Below, one piece after another: positions 15,362 through 23,953 of a stretch of 64,000 nucleotides of DNA. A model generated the notes under the pieces. It was not told where the DNA came from, did not search any database, and saw only the letters and a list, made by a program, of their open reading frames with translations. Each line of letters starts with the position of its first letter. The stretch's first letter is position 1. A program made the position numbers and the translations under genes. This DNA is from HK1 sp965204915 (lineage in GTDB: Bacteria > Pseudomonadota > Gammaproteobacteria > HK1): assembly GCA_965204915.1 (NCBI GenBank), contig OZ242023.1:2418001-2482000 (forward strand), in the 5' to 3' direction.

Positions 15362-18300
15362 ATGACCGACTCGACCCCATCGGGCGCCCCGCCGACCGGC
15401 GCCGCGCCGCATGGCGCGCAGCCGACCGACGCGCGGCCGGCCCCCGGCTCCACGGAGAAGCTCGAACGGCTGAAGGCCCTGCTGCGCGAGATGTTCCAGC
15501 TCGACCGGGGCGATCTGGACTTCGGCCTGTACCGGATCATGAACCTGAAGACGGCCGAGGTCGCCGCGTTCCTGGACCGCGACCTGCTGCCGCAGGTGAA
15601 GACGAAGCTGAACCTGACCAGCGCGGAGGAACGGGCCAAGCTGGAGAAGGAGCAGGAGGAGATCCGCTGGAAGGCTTGGGATCTCGGCGTCGACCCCGAC
15701 CTCGCCCCCCCGCCCAAGCTCGTCGAGCTGCAACGCCGGCTCGCGGAGATGAAGAAGGACGCGGACGCCGAGGCCGACGTCTACAACCATCTCGTCAACT
15801 TCTTCACCCGCTACTACACCGAGGGCGACTTCATCTCGCAACGCCGCTATTCCAGCGGCGACCGGCCCGCCTACCTCATCCCCTACGACGGCGAGGAGGT
15901 GAAGCTGCACTGGGCCAACGCGGACCAGTACTACGTCAAGACCACGGAGAACTACGCCAGCTACGCCTTCACGGCCAGCGCGGGCGATGCGGCGCGGCGG
16001 GTCCGCTTCGAGATCGCCGCGGCCGACAACGAGAAGGACAACGTCAAGGAGGCCAACGGTCGGCAGCGCCGATTCGTGCTCGCGGTCGGCGGGAATGCCG
16101 TCGCCGTCGAGGGCGGGGAGCTGGCTGTCCGCTTCGAGCATCGGCCGCTGACGGAGGGTGAGAAGAAGCGGTGGCCGGGGAACGGCGGCTCGCAGCAGGG
16201 CCGCATCAACGAGACGACGGCCGAAGGGATCCTGAGCGCGGCGGATGCGGTGGATCCGGGGTGGCGGGCGGCGCTCGAAGCGCCGGCCCCGACCAACGCC
16301 AACGGCGAGCGCACGCTTCTCGCGAAGCACGTCGATCGATACACGGCCAAGAACAGCTTCGACTACTTCATCCACAAGGATCTCGGCGGATTCCTGCGCC
16401 GCGAGCTGGATCTGTACCTGAACACCCAGGTGCTGAACCTGGACGACCTGGAACGGGGCGACACCGCCCGCCTGGATCGGGCGCTGGCGCGGGTGCGGGC
16501 GATCCGCCACATCGGCGGGAAGATCATCGACTTCCTGGCGCAATTGGAGGACTTCCAGAAACAGCTCTGGCGCAAGAAGAAGTTCGTGCTGGAAACGAAC
16601 TGGTGCGTCACCCTGGACCGGGTACCGGAAGCGCTGTACCCGGAGGTCGCCGCCAACCGGGCGCAGTGCGAGGAGTGGGTCGAGCTGTTCGCGGTGGACG
16701 AAATCGAAGGCGACCTCATGAACGGCGGCGTGGCCTGGAGCGATCCGCCGACCGCCGATTTCCTCAAGGCCAACCCTTGCCTGGTGCTGGACACCCGGCA
16801 CTTCGAGCGCGACTTCACCGACCGGCTGCTGGCCGCCCTCTCCGACGCCGGACCGCTGGACGAGCAGACGGACGGCCTGTTGGTCCACGGCGAGAACTTC
16901 CAGGCGCTGAACCTCCTGCAAGTCCGCTACCGGGGGCAGGTGCAGTGCGTGTACATCGACCCGCCATACAACACGAACGGAGACGGTTTCGTTTACCGGG
17001 ACAGTTATCAGCATTCCAGTTGGCTTTCGATGCTGAAGAACAGGTTGTCCATTGCCCGGGAGCTTCTGTCCGGGGACGGCGTTTTCTTTTCAAGCATCAA
17101 CGATATAGAACAGCCGCTCCTTCGACTTCTTCTGGACGAGCGTTTCGGCACGGCCAATCGCATCGCGAACATGGTGTGGAAGGGCGCCACGGACAACAAC
17201 CCGACTCGAATTGCGACCGAACACGAATACCTCATCTGGTATGCCAAGGACATTTCATCGACCGCGCCGGTATGGAAAAGTCCCGTCAACGATGCAAAAG
17301 ATCTGATGTTGGAAGAGTGGGAACGGCTTCGCGCCTCGTGCAGAGGACTGGCTGAGGTTCAAGCTCGCTTCCGGAAATTCGTCAGGGACAACCGAGAGGC
17401 ACTATCCCCCCTGACACACTACGATCGAGTCGATGAAGACGGGCCGTACACGGGCGGCAGAAGGGTTCACAATCCGGGAAAGGAAGGCTACCGCTACGAC
17501 GTCATTCATCCCAGGACCGGTAAACCATGTGTGCAGCCGGCTCGAGGTTACCGTTTTCCACAGGAGACCATGCTGAAGCTCCTTGAGAACGATAAGATAA
17601 TTTTCGGGGCGGATGAAACCCAGATCATCCAGATCAAGGAATACCTGCACGACTACGACGGCGGTCTGAAGGGTCTTGTCGAGCTCGACAGCAGGGTCGG
17701 GGCGAACGCTCTGGAGTCCCTGTTCGGTTCGCGAGAAGTGTTCAAGAATCCGAAGCCCACCGAACTGCTCTCCAATCTTCTCAGCTTCGTTACAGGCACA
17801 AACCGGCACGTCCTCGACTTCTTGGCCGGGTCCGGCACAACCGGCCATGCGGTCATCGATCTCAACCGGGGCGATGGTGGCCATCGCAGGTACCTGTTGG
17901 TCGAAGTTGGGCATCATTTCGATACCGTACTGATACCCCGGATGAAGAAGATCGTTTATTCACCTGACTGGAAGGGCGGAAAGCCAGTTTCGCGCAACGG
18001 CGTCAGCCAGCTATTCAAGTACGTCCGACTGGAATCCTACGAAGATGCGATGGACAGCCTCGTAGTGGTGCCACCATCGCAAGCCCAAGTAGAAGTGCTG
18101 GAAAGCAACCCCGCCTTGGCCGAGGATTACCGGCTGCGCTACGCGCTCGGCGTGGAAACCTCCGGCAGCGCTTCCCTGCTGGGCAAGGATTTCTCGGACC
18201 CCTGTGCCTACACCCTCTCCGTGGTGCGCGACGGCGTGCGCGACGACAACGCCCAAGTCGACCTGCCCGAGACCTTCAACTACCTGATCGGCCTCCGGGT

Positions 18301-18595
18301 GGAGTCCCGCCGCCGGACCGACGGCGTACTCGTCATCACGGGCATGGACACCGAGGGACGGCACTGCCTCATCCTCTGGCGCAACCTCCACGAGATCGAC
18401 TGCGCCGCCCTGGACGCTTGGTTCGACCGCAACCGCGAGCGATTCGACGGTCCGCTGGACATCATCTACGTCAATGGCGACCACACCCTGAATGCCATGC
18501 GGCGGCCCGGCGAGACCTGGGCCACCGAGACCATCGAACCCGTCTTCCGGGAACGGATGTTCGAGGGGGATCCCGATGCGGCAGCGGCGCGGTAG
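15362..18595 (+). CDS. mod: Type III-like restriction-modification DNA methyltransferase (Mod)
   Basis: This 1077-residue adenine-methyltransferase-like protein has motif IV DPPYNT at residue 533 and the SAM-binding motif FLAGSGTTGHAV at 820. The IV-before-I order is that of beta-class enzymes such as type III Mod. Residues 20-500 form a large N-terminal region conserved in long Mod proteins, and the segment between the two motifs should hold the target recognition domain. DNA from about 16975 to 18080 is visibly poorer in G+C than the flanks, so that part may have been exchanged. ATG 15362 was chosen because the N-terminal MTDSTPSGA is also present in the upstream echoes. The gene overlaps res by 20 nt, so the two are coupled. 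Methylation would protect host DNA from the Res subunit. Confidence 0.88.
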   Translation: MTDSTPSGAPPTGAAPHGAQPTDARPAPGSTEKLERLKALLREMFQLDRGDLDFGLYRIMNLKTAEVAAFLDRDLLPQVKTKLNLTSAEERAKLEKEQEEIRWKAWDLGVDPDLAPPPKLVELQRRLAEMKKDADAEADVYNHLVNFFTRYYTEGDFISQRRYSSGDRPAYLIPYDGEEVKLHWANADQYYVKTTENYASYAFTASAGDAARRVRFEIAAADNEKDNVKEANGRQRRFVLAVGGNAVAVEGGELAVRFEHRPLTEGEKKRWPGNGGSQQGRINETTAEGILSAADAVDPGWRAALEAPAPTNANGERTLLAKHVDRYTAKNSFDYFIHKDLGGFLRRELDLYLNTQVLNLDDLERGDTARLDRALARVRAIRHIGGKIIDFLAQLEDFQKQLWRKKKFVLETNWCVTLDRVPEALYPEVAANRAQCEEWVELFAVDEIEGDLMNGGVAWSDPPTADFLKANPCLVLDTRHFERDFTDRLLAALSDAGPLDEQTDGLLVHGENFQALNLLQVRYRGQVQCVYIDPPYNTNGDGFVYRDSYQHSSWLSMLKNRLSIARELLSGDGVFFSSINDIEQPLLRLLLDERFGTANRIANMVWKGATDNNPTRIATEHEYLIWYAKDISSTAPVWKSPVNDAKDLMLEEWERLRASCRGLAEVQARFRKFVRDNREALSPLTHYDRVDEDGPYTGGRRVHNPGKEGYRYDVIHPRTGKPCVQPARGYRFPQETMLKLLENDKIIFGADETQIIQIKEYLHDYDGGLKGLVELDSRVGANALESLFGSREVFKNPKPTELLSNLLSFVTGTNRHVLDFLAGSGTTGHAVIDLNRGDGGHRRYLLVEVGHHFDTVLIPRMKKIVYSPDWKGGKPVSRNGVSQLFKYVRLESYEDAMDSLVVVPPSQAQVEVLESNPALAEDYRLRYALGVETSGSASLLGKDFSDPCAYTLSVVRDGVRDDNAQVDLPETFNYLIGLRVESRRRTDGVLVITGMDTEGRHCLILWRNLHEIDCAALDAWFDRNRERFDGPLDIIYVNGDHTLNAMRRPGETWATETIEPVFRERMFEGDPDAAAAR

Positions 18596-21500
18596 CACGG
18601 GAAGCGCACTGCTCCAGCACCGTCTGGCGCTCCAGCGCTTCGCCTGCCGGGAGTTCGGCTACGAGGAGCTGGGGGAGATGCTCGCGCATCTGGCGCGCGC
18701 GCCGGGCGAGATGGGCGCGGCCGGTGGCGAGAGCGAGTACTTCCGGGCGCTCTACCTGGCCCCCGCCGCATGGGTCAAGGTCACCCGCGACCGCTTCTCC
18801 GAGTACGACGCCAACATCGGTGCGCTCAGCCGGCGCCTTCGCATGACCGGGGAGCACGGGCGGACCTGGAAGCCGCACCAGTACCTCGCCCTGCTGTTCA
18901 CCGAGCACTACCTCCACCGCTACTTCGACGACGCCGAGGCGCTCCGCGCCGACCTGAACCGGGTGAAGTCCCGCCACCGGCCGACCTCCCGCCTCCCGGA
19001 CTACCAGCCGGACGATCTCCGCACCCTCGCCTTCCAGAGCGCGACCGGCTCCGGCAAGACCCTCCTCATGCACGCCCACATCCTCCAGTACCGGCACTAC
19101 CTGTCCCGCGCCGGCGGGCGGCTCAACAACGTCGTGCTGGTGACCCCGAACGAGCAGTTGTCGGCGCAGCACGAGCGCGAGCTCCGCGCGAGCGGCCTCG
19201 CCGCGCGGGTGTTCTCCAGTGCGGCCGGCTCGGACCTGTTCGCGCCGGTGGAGATCATCGACCTCAACAAGCTGGCCGAGAAGAAGGGGGTGAAGCGGGT
19301 CGCCGTGCGCGACTTCGGCGACGACAACCTGGTGCTGGTGGACGAGGGGCACCTCGGGGCCACCGGCAAGGTCTGGCGCGAGCGCCGCCGGGAGCTGTCC
19401 CGCGGCGGCTTCACCTTCGAGTACTCGGCCACCTTCAACCAGGTGGCGACCGGGAAGGACCCCGACCTGCTGCACGCCTACGGCAAGTGCCTGCTGTTCG
19501 ACTACCCCTACCGCCGCTTCCACGAGGACGGCTACGGCAAGGACTACGACATCCTGAACCTGCCGGGCGGGGTGCAGGACGGGAACGCCGACATGTACCT
19601 GCTCGGCTGCCTGCTCACCTTCTACCAGCAATTGCGCATCTGGCGGGACCACGGCGCGCGGTGGCGGGCGTTCAACCCGGCGAAACCGCTGTGGGTGTTC
19701 CTCGGCAAGACGGTGACCGGATCGAGCAAGGCGGACCGCGCGACCCGCTCGGACGTCGTCCGCATCCTCCGTTTCCTCGGCTGGGTGCTGGCCCGCGGCG
19801 AGGCGGTGCGGCCCATGATCACGCGGCTGCTCGACGGGCAGTCCGGGCTGCTCGACGACGAGGGACGGGACTTCTTCCACGACCGCTTCCCCCACCTGCC
19901 CCGCACCGGCGAAGACCCCTCCGCACAGGTCTACGCCGACCTCAGCGAGACCCTGTTCCACGGCGCGGGCCGGCTGCACGTGGTCTACCTCACCGCCGGC
20001 GAAGGCGAGCTGCACCTTCGCACCGCCGACCACGATCCCTTCGGGGTGGTCAACGTCGGGGACTCGGCCGCGCTCTACAAGCTGCTCACCGAAGACCCCG
20101 ATTCCAACCCCGACTTCGACGTCGACCGGGAGATGGGCTTCGCGCAGCGGCTGTTCGCGGGCGTGGACCGGCCGGATTCGACGGTGAACGTGGTCATCGG
20201 CGCGCGCCGCTTCATCGCGGGCTGGAGCTCCTGGCGCGTGAGCACGATGGGACTGATGCACGTCGGGGTGGGCGAGGGGCCGGAGATCATCCAGATGTTC
20301 GGGCGCGGGGTGCGGCTGAAGGGCTGGAACATGAGCCTGAAGCGCCACCGCGAGAGCGGGGCGCCGCCGCCCGATGACGGCGCCCGGCTTTCGGAGCTGG
20401 AGAAGCTCTACATCTTCGGGCTGCGCGCCGACTACATGCAGACCTTCCGGGACCTGCTGCAACAGGAAGGAATCGGCACGGAGCGGGAGACGTTCACCCT
20501 GCCGACCACCTGGAACTTCGCGCGCAAGACCGATCTGAAGCTGATCCGGCTGAAGGAAGACCGCAAGTACAAACTCTCCGGCGAACGCCCGATCCTGCCG
20601 GACCCGGCCGCCACCGCCACCGGCGCCGCCACCACTGGTGGCGCGGCCGGCTTCCCCCCGGTGACCCTGGACCTCTACTCGCGGCTGCAATCGGTGGCCT
20701 CCGCCGGCGCCCCAGGCGCCGCCGCCGCAGCGCGCGGGGAGCAGGAGGGCGACGCGGCAGGAGGGAACGCCCCGGCCCCTCACGGATCCGCAGGCGACCC
20801 GGCCGGCGCGGGATTCGCCCAACCGCGTCCCGGCCAGCCTGATTCGGATCAGTCCGTCCCGACCCCGACCCAGCCTGGATCGAGCGCCATCGTTTCGCGA
20901 GGCCGGGTCCGGGACGCCGGCGCTCATGGACCGATACATCCGACCCAACCCGGATCGAGCGCCATCGTTTCGCGAGAGGAGGAGGCGGTGGCCGAAGCCG
21001 GAGCCGCCCCGGACCGATTCAGCCTCGCGACCCATGCCCCCTTCCTCGACGCGGCCCGCCTGCACGAACGGCTGCTGCGCCGCAAGCGGCAGCGGGGCTG
21101 GCACAACCTGGTCATCGAGCGGGAGGCCGTGGATCGGCTGCTGCGCAACGACGACTGGTACGATCTGCGCCTGCCGCCGGAGCGGCTGAATCCCGCCGGG
21201 TTCCGGCAGCTACGAGGGCTGGAAGATGTCGCCCTCGATCTGGTCACCGAGTACGCCGACCGCTTCTGGCGGAGGGAGCGCCGGCGCTGGGAGCACGACC
21301 GGATCGAGATCACCACCCTGGACGAGGACGATCCGAACCACGTCCGGGCCTGGAAGCTGTCCATGGACGCCGCCGGGGACAAGCTGGCCGAGGACGCCCG
21401 CGCGCTGGCGGACGCCCTCCGGGAAGGCCGCTTCGAGGACCTGAAATCCTGGTACGAGAGCCTGAAGTTCGGCCTCATCCGGAACGAGGCCCACGCCTAC

Positions 21501-22076
21501 CGGCCGCTGCTCCACGTCGGGAAGAACCAGGCGGTCACGGTGCAGCCCGTCCCCCTGGACGAGAACGAGAAGCGGGTCGTCGATCACCTGGAATCGCTCG
21601 CCGGGCTCCGTCACGCCTGGCTGCAAGGCCGGGAGCTCTACCTCATCCGCAACCTGACGCGCGGCCGGGGGGTGTCGTTCTTCGACGACTTCGGCTACTA
21701 CCCGGACTTCATCGTGTGGCTGAAGGACGACGCCCGCCAGCACGTCCTGTTCCTGGACCCCAAGGGGTTGAGCCGTTTCGGCGGCAGGGAGCGCAGGAAG
21801 GTGGCGCTGCACCACGAGATCGGGAAGATCGAGGACCGGTTGCGCAAGGACGATCCGAACCTGAGCCTTCGCGCCTACGTCCTCTCCGTGACCCCGGCCG
21901 CCCGCATCGACGACGGCCTCCGCTCCGCGAGCGAATGGAAGCGGGACGGCGTCTACTTCCTCGACGAGCCCGACTGGCTGCGACAGGTCATCGAGCACGC
22001 CCTCGGACCGGAGGCCGCGCCGCCTGACCGCCCCGAGGGAATTCCCTGCCCGGGCGGTCACGTCGGAGCAGGTTGA
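18576..22076 (+). CDS. res: Type III-like restriction subunit, DEAD/DEAH helicase-nuclease (Res)
   Basis: This 1166-residue superfamily 2 helicase has Walker A SATGSGKT (155-162), DEGH (256-259) and motif VI-like QMFGRGVRL (573-581). A C-terminal PD-(D/E)XK nuclease follows, with PDF at 1043 and DPK at 1061 (FGYYPDFIVWL... LFLDPKGL). That is the expected layout of a type III Res subunit, which translocates and cleaves unmethylated DNA in complex with Mod. The start is ATG 18576, preceded by GAGGGGG, within the end of mod. Residues about 700-815 form a low-complexity Ala/Gly/Pro linker containing a duplicated TQPGSSAIVSR (DNA repeat near 20875 and 20946). A hairpin directly follows the stop. 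Confidence 0.88.
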   Translation: MRQRRGSTGSALLQHRLALQRFACREFGYEELGEMLAHLARAPGEMGAAGGESEYFRALYLAPAAWVKVTRDRFSEYDANIGALSRRLRMTGEHGRTWKPHQYLALLFTEHYLHRYFDDAEALRADLNRVKSRHRPTSRLPDYQPDDLRTLAFQSATGSGKTLLMHAHILQYRHYLSRAGGRLNNVVLVTPNEQLSAQHERELRASGLAARVFSSAAGSDLFAPVEIIDLNKLAEKKGVKRVAVRDFGDDNLVLVDEGHLGATGKVWRERRRELSRGGFTFEYSATFNQVATGKDPDLLHAYGKCLLFDYPYRRFHEDGYGKDYDILNLPGGVQDGNADMYLLGCLLTFYQQLRIWRDHGARWRAFNPAKPLWVFLGKTVTGSSKADRATRSDVVRILRFLGWVLARGEAVRPMITRLLDGQSGLLDDEGRDFFHDRFPHLPRTGEDPSAQVYADLSETLFHGAGRLHVVYLTAGEGELHLRTADHDPFGVVNVGDSAALYKLLTEDPDSNPDFDVDREMGFAQRLFAGVDRPDSTVNVVIGARRFIAGWSSWRVSTMGLMHVGVGEGPEIIQMFGRGVRLKGWNMSLKRHRESGAPPPDDGARLSELEKLYIFGLRADYMQTFRDLLQQEGIGTERETFTLPTTWNFARKTDLKLIRLKEDRKYKLSGERPILPDPAATATGAATTGGAAGFPPVTLDLYSRLQSVASAGAPGAAAAARGEQEGDAAGGNAPAPHGSAGDPAGAGFAQPRPGQPDSDQSVPTPTQPGSSAIVSRGRVRDAGAHGPIHPTQPGSSAIVSREEEAVAEAGAAPDRFSLATHAPFLDAARLHERLLRRKRQRGWHNLVIEREAVDRLLRNDDWYDLRLPPERLNPAGFRQLRGLEDVALDLVTEYADRFWRRERRRWEHDRIEITTLDEDDPNHVRAWKLSMDAAGDKLAEDARALADALREGRFEDLKSWYESLKFGLIRNEAHAYRPLLHVGKNQAVTVQPVPLDENEKRVVDHLESLAGLRHAWLQGRELYLIRNLTRGRGVSFFDDFGYYPDFIVWLKDDARQHVLFLDPKGLSRFGGRERRKVALHHEIGKIEDRLRKDDPNLSLRAYVLSVTPAARIDDGLRSASEWKRDGVYFLDEPDWLRQVIEHALGPEAAPPDRPEGIPCPGGHVGAG

Positions 22077-22099
22077 CGAGGGCGGTTCAACCGCCCTCG
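22077..22099 (+). terminator. Hairpin after res, terminator-like
   Basis: CGAGGGCGGTT and AACCGCCCTCG form an 11-bp inverted repeat around a single C, starting immediately after the res stop codon. No T-run follows, so factor-independent termination is not certain. Confidence 0.5.
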
Positions 22100-22255
22100 C
22101 CGGCAATGCCGCCGAAACATCGGGGGAACGGTTGCGCTCGGCCTCGGTTGGCCGTCGGATCTCTCCGGAAGGTCTTCCGTCCCCCCTGCCCCGCCGCGCG
22201 CCGAATTGCGGCTCGACCATCGGAAAAGTACCCTGCCTGTACGGTCGTGGTTCGA

Positions 22256-22330
22256 TCCGCGGGCCGCGGCGGCCGCGGGCCGTGACGGCCCGTGAGCCGT
22301 GGCGGCCCGTGGGCCGTGGCGGCCCGCCAA
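22256..22330. repeat. Short GC-rich tandem repeat before dctP
   Basis: Three to four diverged units of about 18 bp (GGGCCGTGGCGGCCCGTG-like) run up to the dctP ribosome site. No coding role is seen. It may fold into GC hairpins upstream of the TRAP operon. Confidence 0.55.
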
Positions 22331-22355
22331 TCCACGCGAAACGACGGAGGGGCTG

Positions 22356-23405
22356 GTGAAGCGGATCCCGATCCTCGCCCCCGGGTTGCCGGCCATCGGG
22401 TTGCCGGCCATCGGGTCGCGGGCCGTCGGGCTGCCGGTCGGCGCGTTGCTGGCGGCGCTCGGCGCCTTTGCCGTTCCGGCGGATGCCCGGGAGCTCTCCC
22501 TCGCCTATTTCATGGGATCGAAGCATCCCATGAACCGGGCCGTGTTCACGCCCTTCGCGGACAAGCTCGAACGGCTCTCGGGGGGAAGGCTGACCGTCAA
22601 GCAGTTTCCGGGAGGGGCGCTGAACTCGTCCCCGCCGAGGCAGTACTCGATCCTGCTCGACGGCGTCGCCGACGTCGTCTTCGCCCTGCCCGGCTACACC
22701 GGCGACCTCTTCCCGAAAACCAACCTTCTCTCCTACCCGGGGGTATGCGGGACGGCGATCTCGTGCACCGAGGCCCTGCAACGCGCGCGGCCCGCGCTGG
22801 AGAAGGAGTACCGGGCGAAGGTCCTGGCGATCTGGTCCAACGTGCCTCCGTCGCTGCTCACCCGCGACAAGCCGGTGCGAAGGCTCGAAGACCTGAAAGG
22901 GATGAAGATCCGGGTGACCTCCAGGCTCGACGTTCCGTTCATCGAGGCGCTCGGCGCCAGCGCGGTCATGCAGCCGGTCACCGCCGTCCACCGGAACCTC
23001 GCCAACGGCGTCATCGACGGCATCGCCATCGGGGCTTCGGGGATCCCCGCGTTCAAGCTGCACGAGCCGGCCAACTACCTCACCACCTGGCTTCCCATCT
23101 CGGGGGCGCCCTTCGTGCTGCTCATGAACGGGGAGGTGTACGACTCCCTCTCCGCCGAAGAGAAGGGCTGGGTCGACGCCGCCGCGGACTCCACTCTTTC
23201 GGCGGGCGGCGGCGCCGCCTACGAGCGGGCGGGCGCCCGCGGGATCCGGATGTCCCGGGAGGCCGGCGTCGAGATCATCGAGCTCCCGGACGAGGAGAAA
23301 CGCCGCTTCGAGGAGGCCATCGCACCTGCCTACGAGGCGGCGCTGTCGCGAAGCGCCGGCGACATGAGCGTCGGGGAGGTCATCGGACGATTCAAGGGCG
23401 AGTGA
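22356..23405 (+). CDS. dctP: TRAP transporter substrate-binding protein (DctP type)
   Basis: This 349-residue periplasmic binding protein captures small organic acids or similar solutes and delivers them to the DctQM membrane complex. A signal peptide spans roughly residues 1-45 and contains a 15-bp DNA repeat giving GLPAIGLPAIG. The mature part has DctP hallmarks: SLAYFMGSKHPMNRAVFTPF, LKGMKIRVTSRLDVPFIEAL with the ligand-binding Arg, and ALGASAVMQPVTAVHRNLANG. GTG 22356 was chosen because GGAGGGG precedes it by about 7 nt. It overlaps dctQ by 4 nt. The ligand cannot be told from the sequence. Confidence 0.9.
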   Translation: MKRIPILAPGLPAIGLPAIGSRAVGLPVGALLAALGAFAVPADARELSLAYFMGSKHPMNRAVFTPFADKLERLSGGRLTVKQFPGGALNSSPPRQYSILLDGVADVVFALPGYTGDLFPKTNLLSYPGVCGTAISCTEALQRARPALEKEYRAKVLAIWSNVPPSLLTRDKPVRRLEDLKGMKIRVTSRLDVPFIEALGASAVMQPVTAVHRNLANGVIDGIAIGASGIPAFKLHEPANYLTTWLPISGAPFVLLMNGEVYDSLSAEEKGWVDAAADSTLSAGGGAAYERAGARGIRMSREAGVEIIELPDEEKRRFEEAIAPAYEAALSRSAGDMSVGEVIGRFKGE

Positions 23406-23953
23406 GCCAGCCGAAGCGCTCCGGGAAGTACCGGGCCGGCTTTCCCGGGCTGCAGTCGCGCTTCGTCCGGGTGGTGGAGGCGTGCTCGATCGCCGCCGGG
23501 GGCCTGGCCCTGACGGTGCTGGCGGGGTTGACCGTCGTCGCGGTGTTCCGGCGCTACGCCCTGAACGATCCGATCTTCGGGGCCGAAGACCTCTCGGCCA
23601 TGACGCTGACGATCGTGGTGGCGGCGGCGGTCGCCGGCGGGGCCTGCCGGGGCGCCCACGTCGGCGTGGACGTCATCGGGTACTTCGCCGGCCGGCGGAT
23701 CACGCGGGTGAGCGACGCGATCGCCCGGCTGCTCGGCCTGGGGGCGGCGGCGGTCGCGGCCTACGCCTTGTTCGCCAAGGGAAGCTGCGGCCTTCCGTGC
23801 GGGGCGGTCACCGGGAGCATGTCGATCGTCCACACGCCGTTCTACTACGCGCTCGGCACGGCGCTGGCGGCCTGCGCACTGCTGCTGCTGATCCACTTCC
23901 TCGTGGGCCTCGCCCACTGGAACGGCGAGGATCCCAACGCACCGGGCGGCTGA
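23402..23953 (+). CDS. dctQ: TRAP transporter small membrane subunit (DctQ type)
   Basis: This 183-residue protein has four hydrophobic helices, the normal topology of the TRAP small permease, and a conserved ALNDPIFGAEDLSAMTLTIV region between helices 1 and 2. It is required together with DctM for Na-driven uptake. The GTG start at 23402 overlaps the dctP stop (GTGA), and its own stop overlaps dctM (TGATG), so the three genes form a tightly coupled operon. A fragment of this gene reappears in the relic at 13.6 kb. Confidence 0.9.
   Translation: MSQPKRSGKYRAGFPGLQSRFVRVVEACSIAAGGLALTVLAGLTVVAVFRRYALNDPIFGAEDLSAMTLTIVVAAAVAGGACRGAHVGVDVIGYFAGRRITRVSDAIARLLGLGAAAVAAYALFAKGSCGLPCGAVTGSMSIVHTPFYYALGTALAACALLLLIHFLVGLAHWNGEDPNAPGG

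Noticed and set aside
18471..21104. 877-codon minus-strand open frame
   Set aside because: It lies wholly antisense to res, which has clear helicase and nuclease motifs. It encodes Arg/Gly/Val-rich sequence with no family pattern, as expected from high-GC antisense frames.
22292..23953. 553-codon frame spanning dctP and dctQ
   Set aside because: Only its end (from 23402) is the real dctQ. The first part is the wrong frame of dctP.
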